Shown here: piece by piece, positions 33,868 to 44,322 of the stretch
Numbering within the stretch: position 1 is the stretch's first letter
How the letters are laid out: every line of letters starts with the position of its first letter
Assembly: GCF_003576645.1 (NCBI RefSeq)
Contig: NC_044927.1
Span: forward strand, 16,186,760-16,250,759
Direction: 5' to 3'
From: Ipomoea triloba
Taxonomy: Eukaryota > Streptophyta > Magnoliopsida > Solanales > Convolvulaceae
DNA: 64,000 nucleotides
Made by a program: the position numbers and the translations under genes
The notes under the pieces: model-generated
The model's input: the letters and a program-made list of their open reading frames with translations, nothing else
The model's database searches: none
What the model was told of the DNA's origin: nothing

Positions 33868-34075
33868 CTCTGTCCAATTTTATCTGTCCTACTTACTATT
33901 TATTGGTCAAACCAACTCTTTATTCTTTGTTTATTTTCTTTAGTATTTTTTTATTTATTTTTAAATTTACTTTTTTTTTTTTGTGTTTAATAGTACTTTT
34001 TGTGTAGTTTTTAAATTATAAATTTGTATACTAATACTAAACGTAATATTATGAAAAATTGAATTAAAAATAACT
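33868..34075. mobile_element. Possible Stowaway-like MITE end
   Basis: CTACTCCTCTGTCCAATTTTATCTGTCCTACTT resembles the Stowaway terminus CTCCCTCCGTCCCA...GTCCTACTT. I could not find a convincing matching right terminus, so this is at most a fragment. Confidence 0.35.
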
Positions 34076-34089
34076 TCAGAGTATACACG

Positions 34090-34430
34090 GTCAATTTCAT
34101 CCTCAATTTTACCTTTGAAAAGGTAAGTCATCCTCACCCTTCAAAGTATACACGGTCAGCCTCTTCCCTTCAAGAGTATAGAAGGTCATCCTCTTCAATA
34201 TTAAGAGCCAAGTCATCCTCAACACCAAATCCCTTTAAAGTTGCTAGTCATCCTCATCTCTAATTTTAGAGAGCAAAGTCATCCTTCCCCTTTTTAATTA
34301 GGTAAGTCATCCTCATCACCATTTAATATTGCAAGTCATCCTCCTCTTTGACTTTTTCACACGGTCATCCTTCTCAAGGTTGGCCACGCCATTTTGCTCC
34401 AAGAGGTCATCCTCACCTCCAAAAATAATT
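34090..34430 (+). repeat. Spaced GTCATCCTC repeat
   Basis: The nonamer GTCATCCTC or a one-base variant recurs about 12 times at irregular 20-40-bp spacing (for example 34126, 34174, 34211, 34245, 34308, 34336, 34407). It is often preceded by AA or GGTAA. The spacers do not repeat, so this is not an ordinary satellite. No protein frame explains it. Confidence 0.75.
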
Positions 34431-34802
34431 CCTTGCATGAGTTAGCCTCTAAAAATATTTGTGGGAGAACCCATTTATGTTTGACTTCAATTTTGACTTT
34501 TAATTACAACACCCTCATCTTGAATTAAATTAATTCTTCCAAAGAATTAATTCTTGCAATTCGAACCATGCAGTCACGTTCCAGGATGTCCACGAGACTT
34601 TATCAATCTTCTAAATTTCTTCTCAATTTGTAAAGTGGAATCGAACGTCTTACAAGTATAACTTAAAATTTATACTCTTGTAATTTTCACTTAATCGACT
34701 AGGCTTGTACTTCGGCGTAATCCTATACTAGACTCAAAATAAAATTGGCGGTCTAATGTTACATTTTTTGTTCATCAAAACAATTACAATATATTCCTAA
34801 CA
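34431..34802. other. LTR-like sequence abutting the truncated gypsy element
   Basis: Read on the minus strand from 34802 it begins TGTTAGGAATATATTG, an LTR-like start. It cuts into the reverse transcriptase region of the neighbouring gypsy remnant. I cannot define its other end. Confidence 0.35.
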
Positions 34803-37800
34803 CTTCTTCTTCTTTGCTCTTAACTAACATATCGTCTACGTATGCAGCTATTGATTTACCAATCGACCTCTTGAACAGCCTAGCCACCATGCTCGTATAA
34901 GTAGCACCCGAGTTCTTCAGGCCGAAAGGCATTACTTGTTAACAATAGACTCCATCCGGGGTAATGAATCTGGTTTTCTCCTCATTCTCCTCGTGCATGA
35001 AAATCTGATGATATCCATAGAAGGCGTCCATGAAACTTAACAGGGCACAGCCAGCTGTCTCATCAACCAGTTGATCGATATGCAGAAAAGAGAACGGATC
35101 CTTGGGACAAGCTTTATTTAAATCCGTGTAGTCCACACACATTTGCCATCTTTTTGACGAAATCTCGGCGATCATCTGACAAGTACCGCTTCTTTTGAGC
35201 AACAGGTTTTAATCCAGGGTCGATAGTCAAACGATGTGTAATGATAGCTCGATCGACTCCCGGCATATCCTTAGGTCCCCACGCAAATATTTCTCTAAAG
35301 TCCCTCATCACTTGGATTATTCCCTTCTTGATGGGCTTAGTCAGTCCTACCCCGATCCTCACCTTTTGTTTGGGCCGATTTAAGTCGAGAACGACCTCTT
35401 CTAACTCAACTGCTAGCTCCAAGCGCTCGGTCATTTTCTCCCCCGCTTGATAGGCTATGGTGTTTATCCGCATGTCCTTCTCTCCTACCCGCCGACAGGC
35501 TTCTAAGTAACAACTCCTAGCCATCTTTTGATCACATCGCACTACGCCGACGCCAGTCGGTGTGTGAAATTTCATGCATAGATGTTGAACGGAGATTAGA
35601 GCACCTAAATCTTCCAAGCTTGGTCGACCAAGGATGGTATTGTGGCCACACTCCAGGCCAACCACTATGAATTCCAAATCTATCTTTCGTACATGGGGCC
35701 AAGCTCCTAGCTCAACTATCAACGAGGTGGAGCCTTTGGGATCGATCGAATCACCAGTGAATCCAGCTAGCGGGGTCTTCACATGACGCAATCTCTCCAT
35801 GGGCAGTCCCAACTTTCTGTAAGTGGCTAAATACATGACGTTCACGCTACTACTAGTATCGACCAGGACTCTTCGGACTACTTTTCCCTGGACATCCATC
35901 GATATGACTAAAGCATCTCGGTGCGGAGTCGGACCTCGGGGCAAGTCGTCATATGTAAAAGTGATGGGCTCTCGGCAAGCTCTCTTCCGGTCAGATTCCT
36001 AGGTAGCTACTGCCCCCACGTATAACTGCCTAGCCCAGACTTTTCGAGCGCCTACCGTATCTCCCTCCTCTAAGCTGCCTACAATCATGTTGATTATTAG
36101 ATTACCCCTCCAATCTCTGCTACTTTCGTCCTTGACCGCGAACTGTTTGCCTTTGTTAGATGCTTCGTTATCTGGTCAAGAAGCATTATTATGAAACAAT
36201 GGTCGGCCCTGGTGTTGCCACTGATTGGCTGGTTGACCACGATGTATGAGCTTCTCGAGTTCAGCCTTCAAGACCTAATAGTCCTTTGTCGAGTGCAGGT
36301 TATTTTGGTGGTACCGGTAATATGGGACTGCATTTGGATCCAAGACTCGGGGTCTATCTCCCGACCGTACCGGTGGCGGGGGTGGTAGTTGTTCTCGTAC
36401 TTCCTGAATAGGTTGTGTTGGAGGGTGATAACCACTTGGCCCTAACCTGTCGTGCACTCATCGAGTGGTTAGATGGCCGGTCACGGCTTCCTCCGGCCGG
36501 CTTCTTTTGGAGTCATCCGGCCGAGGGCGCTTTAACGTTGAACCTGACTGCCTTTTTTTCCTGTTTCACCGCCTCCTTGATGTCAGCGAGCTGATTAGCT
36601 CTTTGGATGGCTCGAGCATAATTTCGGGGATTCTCATCACGCATTTTGCCATACTACCCATTCGAATGCAAGGATTCTATGAAAAATGCCAGTCCTGTTT
36701 CATCATCCCATCCTTCCTCTACCGCCTAGACCTCTTTCTGCCATCTAGCCATATAACTTCATAAGCTCTCTCTCTCTCTCATCTTAGAGTACCCAAGCTA
36801 GATCAGAAAACTGCTTCTTAGGCTTCATGTTGCCCGTATAGTTTGTCAAAAACTTTTCTGCCAATTCTTCAAAGTAGCTAATTGACTGTGATGGCAATTT
36901 TAAGAACTACCTCTGACCTGACCAGTCAACGTAGGGAAGAATGCCCGGCAGGTCGGTGGCAACGATCACTTACATATTGGCTTGATAACTAATCACGTGA
37001 TCCTGTGGGTTTCCAGAACCGTCATATGTTGAGTGTTCGAGTACCTTGAAATCTGAAGGCGCCTTATAATTCATTATCTCTGCTGTGAAAGGAGAGGTAG
37101 TCATGAAAGGTTTAGCAGTCAGTCTTTCTCACTCCTCTACCTTACATCGCAAGTTTTTGAGTTCCCTTGTCAAGTCCACAATACCAGGCTGAGTGCGCGC
37201 TCTCCTAGCTGGTGTTTCCCCACTGCTCTCTAAATCATCGGTCCCAACTTCTCGGTTGGCCAGGCGCCTGCATAAATCGCCCTGCTTGAGTTCTGCTCCA
37301 GAGTGCTCCCTGACCTCCCTATTGATCGGGTGGGTGAGCGACATCTGGCTCGACCGCCCGGGCAATCCCCAACTAACCGAGCGGGATCTATAGGATCACG
37401 AAGAGAAAGGATCGGTTGCGCAGACCGATCCTGATTGGATGCATGGCCCTCTAAGTGCCTAGTATGGCCATTGATCTATGAGGCTGCGTGTTTGTCTTGC
37501 CTGGCTAGGACGGATGGATTAGGGGCGTTTTGTCCAGTTAGCAGGGGTAGGACAACTGCTTGTCTACATGCCATTATCACTTGTGCGATGATATCTGCTA
37601 TTCCAGGAGCTGCCTGAAGAATCGGCACTACGATTGGCACCTCCGCAGATGGAGCCTCCTACTGCCCATTATTTGTCACTAACCACTCAACGGAGTTTTT
37701 TCAGCCAATCTAGGCGCGTAGATCGATCGATGCCTCGGTGGGTGACTCAATTGATTACGCAAATCTCCCACAGGGCCGCGGTCAGCCTCCAAATGGCTGT

Positions 37801-37930
37801 CAGTGACAGTAATACCATTAGCAATTCTGATGGCGTTCCTGGTGGTGCCAGTGCGATGATTGTAACGGGTTTTTTGCCATATGATCAGTTTAGAGACGGG
37901 ACATTTTTTAGCGATCCCCACGAACGGCGC
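34803..37930 (-). pseudogene. Decayed gag-protease-reverse transcriptase of the truncated gypsy element
   Basis: Gag pieces are split by stops: 37365-37129 is charged, and 36457-36275 is Pro-rich with RYHQNN. The protease/RT frame at 35944-35114 has VLVDTSSSVNVMY, where the family has D-[ST]-G, so the active-site glycine is replaced. It is followed by ILGRPSLEDLGA. RT pieces carry CVDYTDLNKACPKDPF, SFMDAFYGYHQI and, after an in-frame stop and shift near 34938, MPFGLKNSGATY and AAYVDDMLVKS. Several stops and shifts make it non-functional. Confidence 0.82.
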
Positions 37931-37933
37931 CAA
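37913..37933 (-). promoter_or_regulatory. Primer-binding site of the truncated gypsy element
   Basis: The minus strand reads TTGGCGCCGTTCGTGGGGAT directly after the LTR-ending CA. It is of the same general class as the site at 26384. Confidence 0.75.
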
Positions 37934-38348
37934 TGTTGGTTTTGTGACTAATGGGCTAGTCAACGGCTTGGCCAACACTACCGGATATAATACTATAGTA
38001 TATAAGAAATATGAAAATATACGGGAAAGATTGAGTGTTTGAATACTGAATTCTAGATTGAATTCTCCATGAATTACAATGAAGATTAGGGTCCTTTATA
38101 TAGTTGTAAGACCTGACCTTTCAAAAATATAATATTCTCCAAGGGACATTTGACCTTTACTATTCCTAAGGTCATTTGACCCTTATTTTTCCAAGGGACA
38201 TTTGACATTTCGAGGATATAATTATATATCAATAAAACAAGGGGTTGATCTGGACTAAGCTATAATTTTGATTGGGCTAAGTACATGAACTGGGCCGCCA
38301 TATATTTTGGGCATTTTATATTTATGAGTTGTAGTACCATATCCATCA
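37934..38348 (-). mobile_element. 5' LTR of the truncated gypsy element (415 bp)
   Basis: On the minus strand it starts TGATGGATATGG and ends AACCAACA. It is AT-rich and contains AAGGGACATTTGACC-type repeats at 38138-38210. It lies 12 bp from the Helitron at 38361. Confidence 0.7.
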
Positions 38349-38360
38349 TATATAATTATA

Positions 38361-40141
38361 CTAGTTTTATACGCGCATTGCGCGAATGGTTAATCCCCAA
38401 CATTTATATTTAAATAAATATTTGAAAGTATATCAATGCAATATTATATAGGAGAAGTTTATACATAGGTAATTGAATGTCGAATTTTTTAATTTAATTA
38501 TCTAACTCAAAGTATATGAATCCAAGATAATATAGAAAATCCATTATAATTATTACTAAAATAAATATTTGCAACCTTGTAAAATTGATAGTCTAAATAT
38601 TTGGTCTAAAAATGATAATCTAAATAAATACTACTTTTAATTTGAATTTTTCTAAGTGTTCTTAATTCTCTTTTGAGTAACATTGTCATGTCTTCATCTT
38701 TACTATTTGTTCTCTTTCTTTTTGTTGGTAGTGTGTTATTTGCAATTCGGTTATTGTTAGTAGCATAGATGACAACGTCATGCAATGAGATTATGATATA
38801 GGAGCTATGGACTTTCCTTTAGGTGTTCTGCTTGGGGTTCATTTGATTTAACCATTATCGTTGAATGAGTTATTGTGGATAAAGAAATCCCTAGTTTAAG
38901 AAAAAAGATTCAATAAATTAATAAAAATTTGAAAATTTAAAATATTATGTATTCCAAAGATATTAAAAGGTAGTTTATCGCTTCAATTTGCTGGGTAATG
39001 GGTTATTTAAGTATTTTCATTGTCAACAAATCCCCCAAGTAGTTAATATGATTGTTTTCAAACTATTTTTTTTCTATTTTTGTTTATGGTATAAAAGAAA
39101 TACATATGTATCATTTTTTGGTGTAACTACTAATCTATTTAATTGAATAAGAGTAAAATAGAGTGATTCCGCTTCAATTTGTTGGGTTATTATTTGAGTA
39201 CTCTCTTTGTCAACCAATCCCCAAGTAGTTAATATAATTAGTTTCAAATTATTTTAAAATTTTTTTCATAGTATTAATAAAATATTTGGTAAATAAATAT
39301 ATAACATTATTTTGTACTATAACTTTGATATTTAATTACAAGATATTGTAAAAATAAGAAAAATGGACAATGTAATGAATATCAATTGATAAATTTGAAT
39401 GTAAAGAGTCTTTGCATGAGAGAAAATAAAGACAACATAATTAATGAAATTATTTCTCTTATTTAATTTAATTTTTTGATAATGAATAATTTTTTTCAAA
39501 TAAAGGTATTGTAGACACATAATTCTAAATTAAAGAAATACATATGTATCATTTTTTGTTGTAGCTACTAATTTATTTAATTTAATAAGAGTAAAATAGA
39601 GTGAGAAAATTAATTATGTCAAATTTGATTGAGATGAGGTTCGAACATAAGACCTTTCTTATATAAATTAATGGGTAAGTTAAAAGTTAACGGAATATTA
39701 ATGGAGAAGAGAATATTTAACGAAAAACTTAACGGATAATCATAAAAGTAAGGTTAAATTAGGTAATCTCTCTTAATAATATTAATCTGAATTATCTTAA
39801 CCATCTATTTGATTTAATAATTCATCTGAACCATCCATTTGATTAAATAATTTGACCACCATTTTTTATACCCATTTTAGGCCTAACTCTCTTTGACTCT
39901 TATTAGTATAGTAGAGAAGTAGATTAATGGAGAAGAGAATATTTAATGGAAAACTTAACGGATAATCATAAAAGTAAGGTTAAATTAGGTAATCTCTATT
40001 AATAATATTAATCTGAATTATCTTAACCATCTATTTGATTTAATAACTCGTCTGAACCATCCATTTGATTAAATAATTTGACCATCATTTTTTATACCCA
40101 TTTTAGGTCTAACTCTCTTTAGCTCTTATTAGTATAGTAGA
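38361..40141 (-). mobile_element. Non-autonomous Helitron (copy 2) with duplicated 5' end
   Basis: This is the inverted relative of 1584-3120. On the minus strand it begins TCTACTATACTAATAAGAG at 40141 and ends with the CGCG hairpin and CTAG at 38361. Host bases are A before and T after, as required. The 5'-terminal 219 bp occur twice (40141-39923 and 39915-39697) separated by 7 bp, so it has two potential TC starts. It has no Rep/helicase coding. Confidence 0.87.
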
Positions 40142-40347
40142 TATCAATCCAAATATTCTTAAGATATTATAGCAAAACAATTCAATGCATCACACGGGTG
40201 AGAATATTAGTTGATAATTAATATCAAATCAAATAATAAAATACAAAGTCTCAATCCAAATGTCATCTTTAGTAATTGTTGAAAGTAGAGAGCCAAGAGC
40301 CCCCTCCATTGTCTTTGCTTATACTTAGAGCCATATGGGTTGCGATC
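40142..40347. other. Short host spacer between Helitron 2 and hAT MITE
   Basis: Nothing recognisable except the left target duplication ATTATGTG of the hAT element at 40348-40355. Confidence 0.6.
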
Positions 40348-40355
40348 ATTATGTG

Positions 40356-41039
40356 TAGCGGTGTCAAAGCGGGCCGGCCCGCCCCATTAGGCCCGGCCCA
40401 CTGCGGGCTTTTATTTTCGCGGGCTTATGCGGGCCGGCCCGCGAAGCCCGCGGGCTTGGAAGTATACAGCCCAAGCCCGCCCCGCGCGGGCTTGCGGGTT
40501 TGGCGGGCTGGCCCGCGGGCCTACTAATTAATATTAAAAAAATCTAAAATTAAATATTAAATAATATTTAAAATAAAATATATGATATTAGATTAATATA
40601 ATATAACAAACTTCACACTGTTCACAGCCCACTAATTAAAAAACCACCAAAATCATTAAATTATAAAAACATAGAACACAATAACGCATCAAACAAGGGA
40701 AACAACATAAACAAAGTAAAAACATTCCTACATTTTATTACACATTAATACTTAGTATCTTAAAATTCAAACATAACATTCAAATCAATGCACTCTTCAG
40801 TCTTCAAAGTTTAAAGTAATATATATCATCTATAATTAATAATTAATTATATATATTAATTTTTTTTAATAGCATGGCCCGCGACCCGCGCGGGTCAGCC
40901 CGCGCGGGCTGCGGGCTTCCGCGGGCAAAGCCCGTTAGGCCCGCTAATTGGCGGGCCTTCTTTTTGGAGGCCCTAGCCCGCCCCACTGCGGGGCGGGTGC
41001 GGGCCGGCCCGCGGGCTTCGGCCCTACTTGACAGCCCTA
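40356..41039. mobile_element. hAT-type non-autonomous element with GC-rich palindromic ends
   Basis: The termini TAGCGGTGTCAAA and TTGACAGCCCTA are imperfect inverted repeats of the hAT family TAGGGCTGTCAA. A perfect 8-bp duplication ATTATGTG flanks it (40348-40355 and 41040-41047), as expected for hAT. The outer about 160 bp at each end are dense GGGCC/GCGGGC palindromes, and the middle (about 40530-40870) is AT-rich. Open frames in the GC arms are by-products. Confidence 0.9.
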
Positions 41040-41310
41040 ATTATGTGGTCAACTTCTCCTTGCGCACCTGTGCGATATGCATCCCGCATTTGAGTAAACC
41101 TTGTCACATAACAATTGCTATGTGTACCCTGATTAAACAATTAAGACTGCTCCAAAACAATTCATATACCATGACCCATAGTTTATCTTGAGAGGTGGAC
41201 CATTGACCTAATATATATATTTTTAATATACTAAATGTATATTTCAATTTTTGGAAGTTTATTATTTGAATACTAAAAATTCATTATTTAGTACCAAATA
41301 ATAAATCTTC

Positions 41311-41475
41311 GTCAAAGACCTTGTGGTTTAGTGACACTCGATTGCACCCTCCACATGAGAGGGCGTGGTTCGAGCTTCAGTGGAGGCGCTATTGGGCTCT
41401 ATTTGGTTGAGAAAGTAGTTATGAACATATATTATAAAATACTATATTGTAATAGAGTCAACAGTACTCAAAAAA
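41311..41475 (+). mobile_element. tRNA-derived SINE (copy 1)
   Basis: Box A-like GTGGTTTAGTGACACTCG and box B-like GTGGTTCGAGCTTCAG mark a polymerase III promoter. The element ends in an A7 tail. A 14-bp target duplication AATAATAAATCTTC flanks it (41297-41310 and 41476-41489). A related copy is at 59578-59706. Confidence 0.82.
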
Positions 41476-41539
41476 AATAATAAATCTTCAACGCCAATCA
41501 TCATTGCATGGACCACGGTAAAAAAGCATATAAAATATA

Positions 41540-41735
41540 TTATTTTAACTCATAAAATACATTATTCTAACACGTAAAGTACATTATTCTAATTCATAAC
41601 ATACATTATCTTACCCCTGAAATTTCATTATTTTAACACATTAAAGTACATTATTCTAAAACATAAAGTACATTAATCTAAATCATAAAATACACTATCT
41701 TACCCTAGAATGTTCATTATTTTAACACATGCGTG
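41540..41735 (+). repeat. ~20-bp AT-rich tandem repeat (ATAAAATACATTATTCTAAC)
   Basis: About eight degenerate units of CATAAAGTACATTATTCTAA. Related ATTAAAAGTACATTATTTAT sequence occurs near 9020-9090. Confidence 0.7.
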
Positions 41736-41865
41736 GAGTAAAAATTTTATTTTTAAACATCAAAATAACACCATTTTGGATCGTGATTTATACAACTGTG
41801 TGGACTATGGTCCACAATAATTTGCCATTTGAACACATATCCAATATCGAATGAGCTGCAAATTT

Positions 41866-42438
41866 TACTGTGGATCGCGGTCCACAATGCATGGTAGTCC
41901 ATGCATCAAAAGGACATCGTTTTGATTAATTAAAAGAAACGGCTCCGTTCCGCGCCGTTAACTTTGTGTGTATAACATATTCAGTTTCATTTTATATACA
42001 CTGCAGTTTCCTTTCAACACAACTATAGTTTGTTTTCGATATAACTACAGTTTCATTCGACATTATATACCCAAATATGTGAAACTGTTATTAAGTTTCC
42101 TTTCAACACAACTACAGTTTCTTTTATAATACACTGCAGTTTCCTTTCAACACAACTACAATATCATTTCGATATAATTACAGTTTCATTTGACAATATA
42201 CACTTAAATATGTAAAACTGTTATTCAGTTTCATTTTATATACACTGCAGTTTCTTTCAACACAACTACAATTTCATTTTGTTATAACTACAGTTTCACT
42301 TAATACTATAAAAACAAATGTGAGGCAGTATCATTTGAGATGAATTATAATTTCATTTACGGAACTCCATTAAGAATTGACGATATTCATTTCTTTACTT
42401 AAACGGTGTCATTTTTGGACCATGGTCCACAATATAAC
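41866..42438. mobile_element. MITE related to 8171-8656, opposite orientation
   Basis: Termini GTGGATCGCGGTCCACAATGCAT and GGACCATGGTCCACAATATAAC are inverted. The interior repeats TATAACTACAGTTTCATT, TTTCAACACAACTAC and ACACTGCAGTTTC several times, the complement of the repeats at 8270-8525. It lies in the upstream region of the phytocyanin gene. Confidence 0.65.
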
Positions 42439-43099
42439 AATTGCGAATGAGCTTGTTGGGCTATTGACTCAGGAGTCAGGACCTAGCCCATTAGAAGGTT
42501 CGGACCATAAACAATCCGGAAAAGTCTAATTTCTTTGGGTGAAATCAGGAAAAGTCTAATTACCAACGTCTAGACACGTTCCCATATGCCGGGGACTAGT
42601 CAACGGCTCTTTGCTCAATAGTCAAAGGGGTTGGTGGGTTTCGCAACCGTACAAGGCTTCACGCGGATGCGGCGGTCCAAAATTCTCGAAATCTCAATCA
42701 CAGCCAATCAGGGCCCGCCAACCCCTTTCACATTAACCCTTTAAACGCTTTCAGATTGGTAAGCACGCCACGCCTGACCCTCTCAACCTAAAAAAACCCC
42801 CACATGTCTTCCATCACACGGTCCTGGGTAATTCAATTATTGTTTTTTTTTTAATTTACAGTATTTGTTTTTGAGAAGCCAATTCAAGATTTTCTAACAC
42901 TACACCTAGAAATGGCTCGTCCTCTACACTATAAATACAAACTTCAGTTCATGTCACCACCATCATCTTCACCACACCTCTTGTTTATCACTTGAGATAA
43001 AGAATCAAGAATAGAAGACATATATATAGAGAGAGATAGAGAGAAATTTCAGGGGCGACCTGCGACCATATTTTTGAAAAACACAATTTGGTGGCAAAA
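42439..43099 (+). promoter_or_regulatory. Phytocyanin upstream region with TATA box (42930-42937)
   Basis: TATAAATA at 42930-42937 lies 163 bp before the start codon. The presumed 5' UTR is CA/GA-rich and includes AGAGAGAGATAGAGAGAAAT (43030-43050). No other gene is present. A T9 run lies at 42842-42851. Confidence 0.55.
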
Positions 43100-44322
43100 A
43101 TGGCAAACAAGTTGAGCACGGCTTTGGTTATAGCAATGGTTGCAGCTGCTACCATGTTGCATGGATCATCTGCACAAACCACCCATGTTGTGGGTGATAC
43201 CACCGGCTGGACTATCCCCGCCAACGGCGCCGCCTCCACTTACTCCACCTGGGCTAGCCGGAACACCTTCACCGTGGGCGATATTCTCGGTAAGCAACAA
43301 CACAACAAACTCATTTTCTTCTAGCTAGCTAGCTTTCAGTTGTTTTTGACGACTAAATTTGTCTTGTTTCGCATGCAGTTTTTAGATTCACCACAGGAGT
43401 CCATGACGTGACCGAAGTGTCGAGGGCTGGTTTTGATGGATGCAATGCCACAAACCCAATTTCTCAGAACACTAATGGCCCAGCAAATATCACCCTCAGA
43501 ACTGCTGGCCAGCACTATTACATCTGCTCCATTCCAGGCCACTGTGCGATTGGCCAAAAGTTGGCTATAAATGTCTCCGCCGCCGCTTCAACCGCTCCCG
43601 CTCCTCAACCATCCGTCGCGTCTCCACCGCGTGCCACCCCCGCACCTGTCCCTTCCCAAGCTCCAGCATCAACCCCAGCCGCCACTCCTTCACCCTCCCC
43701 CTCCCCCTCCGGTGGCGCAGCAGCCCAAACCTATACCGTCGGGGATAGTTTGGGCTGGACTGTCCCCACCACCGCCGGTTCAAACCCTTACCAAACTTGG
43801 GTTAGAAACAAGGATTTCAAAGTCGGTGACACTTTAGGTAATTAAACATTATATATTATGCAAATATATATGTGCATTTACTTAATTAATTAACTTTTAG
43901 CTATATATTTAATTTATTAATCTCCATTTTATGCAACAGTGTTCAACTTCCCAACTGGAGCCCACAATGTTGCTGAGGTAAGCAAGTCGGCTTTTGACTC
44001 GTGTAGTGGCTCCTCCCCCATCAGCACCGAAAGCACCGGCCCCGCCAGGATCGCTCTCGCCACCCCCGGCCAGCATTTCTATATTTGCACCTTCCCTGGC
44101 CACTGCTCCGGCGGCATGAAGCTCGCCGTCAACGTCACCGGCACTGCCTCCCCGCCATCCTCTGGCCCCGCACCCACCACTCCACCATCTTCCTCCACCG
44201 ATACACCGCCATCCGTCCCTTCCGCAGATTCTCCGCCGCCGCCTAGCACCGCCGCACCTTCTATTGCTATTGCGGCCTTGCCACTCACTTTTTTGTCGGT
44301 TGCCTTAGCTTTCTTGTATTAG
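43100..44322 (+). CDS. Two-domain phytocyanin (blue copper protein), GPI-anchored
   Basis: The product is 343 residues from exons 43100-43289, 43379-43837 and 43940-44322. Residues 1-25 are a signal peptide (cleavage after GSSA). Domain 1 (26-130) has copper ligands His72, Cys113, His118 and Gln123, with a Cys85-Cys119 disulfide. A Pro/Ser/Ala-rich linker (131-178) leads to domain 2 (179-283). Its ligands are His225, Cys266, His271 and Met276, with disulfide Cys238-Cys272. A Pro/Ser tail and hydrophobic end (324-343) predict a GPI anchor. Each domain is split by an intron at the same codon phase (before V64 and V217), showing domain duplication. Sequons include N86, N100, N128 and N281. Gln is the stellacyanin-type ligand and Met the uclacyanin/plantacyanin type. 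Extracellular electron transfer is the family expectation; no partner is known to me. Confidence 0.92.

Larger units (their letters stand above)
34803..38348 (-). mobile_element. 5' half of a Ty3/gypsy (Tat/Athila-like) retrotransposon, truncated
   Basis: On the minus strand the order is LTR (38348-37934), primer-binding site (37933-37913), decayed gag (about 37910-35950), protease and then reverse transcriptase, which stops at 34803 inside the domain just after YVDD. RNase H, integrase and the 3' LTR are missing. The primer site and the protease/RT spacing fit the Tat/Athila branch. Confidence 0.8.

Noticed and set aside
34090..34430. CRISPR-like spaced repeats (GTCATCCTC)
   Set aside because: The repeat is only 9 bp, spacing is irregular and the genome is plant; it is kept as an unexplained motif cluster.
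40276..41191. Pro/Gly/Ala-rich open frames
   Set aside because: They lie in the GC palindromic arms of a hAT MITE.
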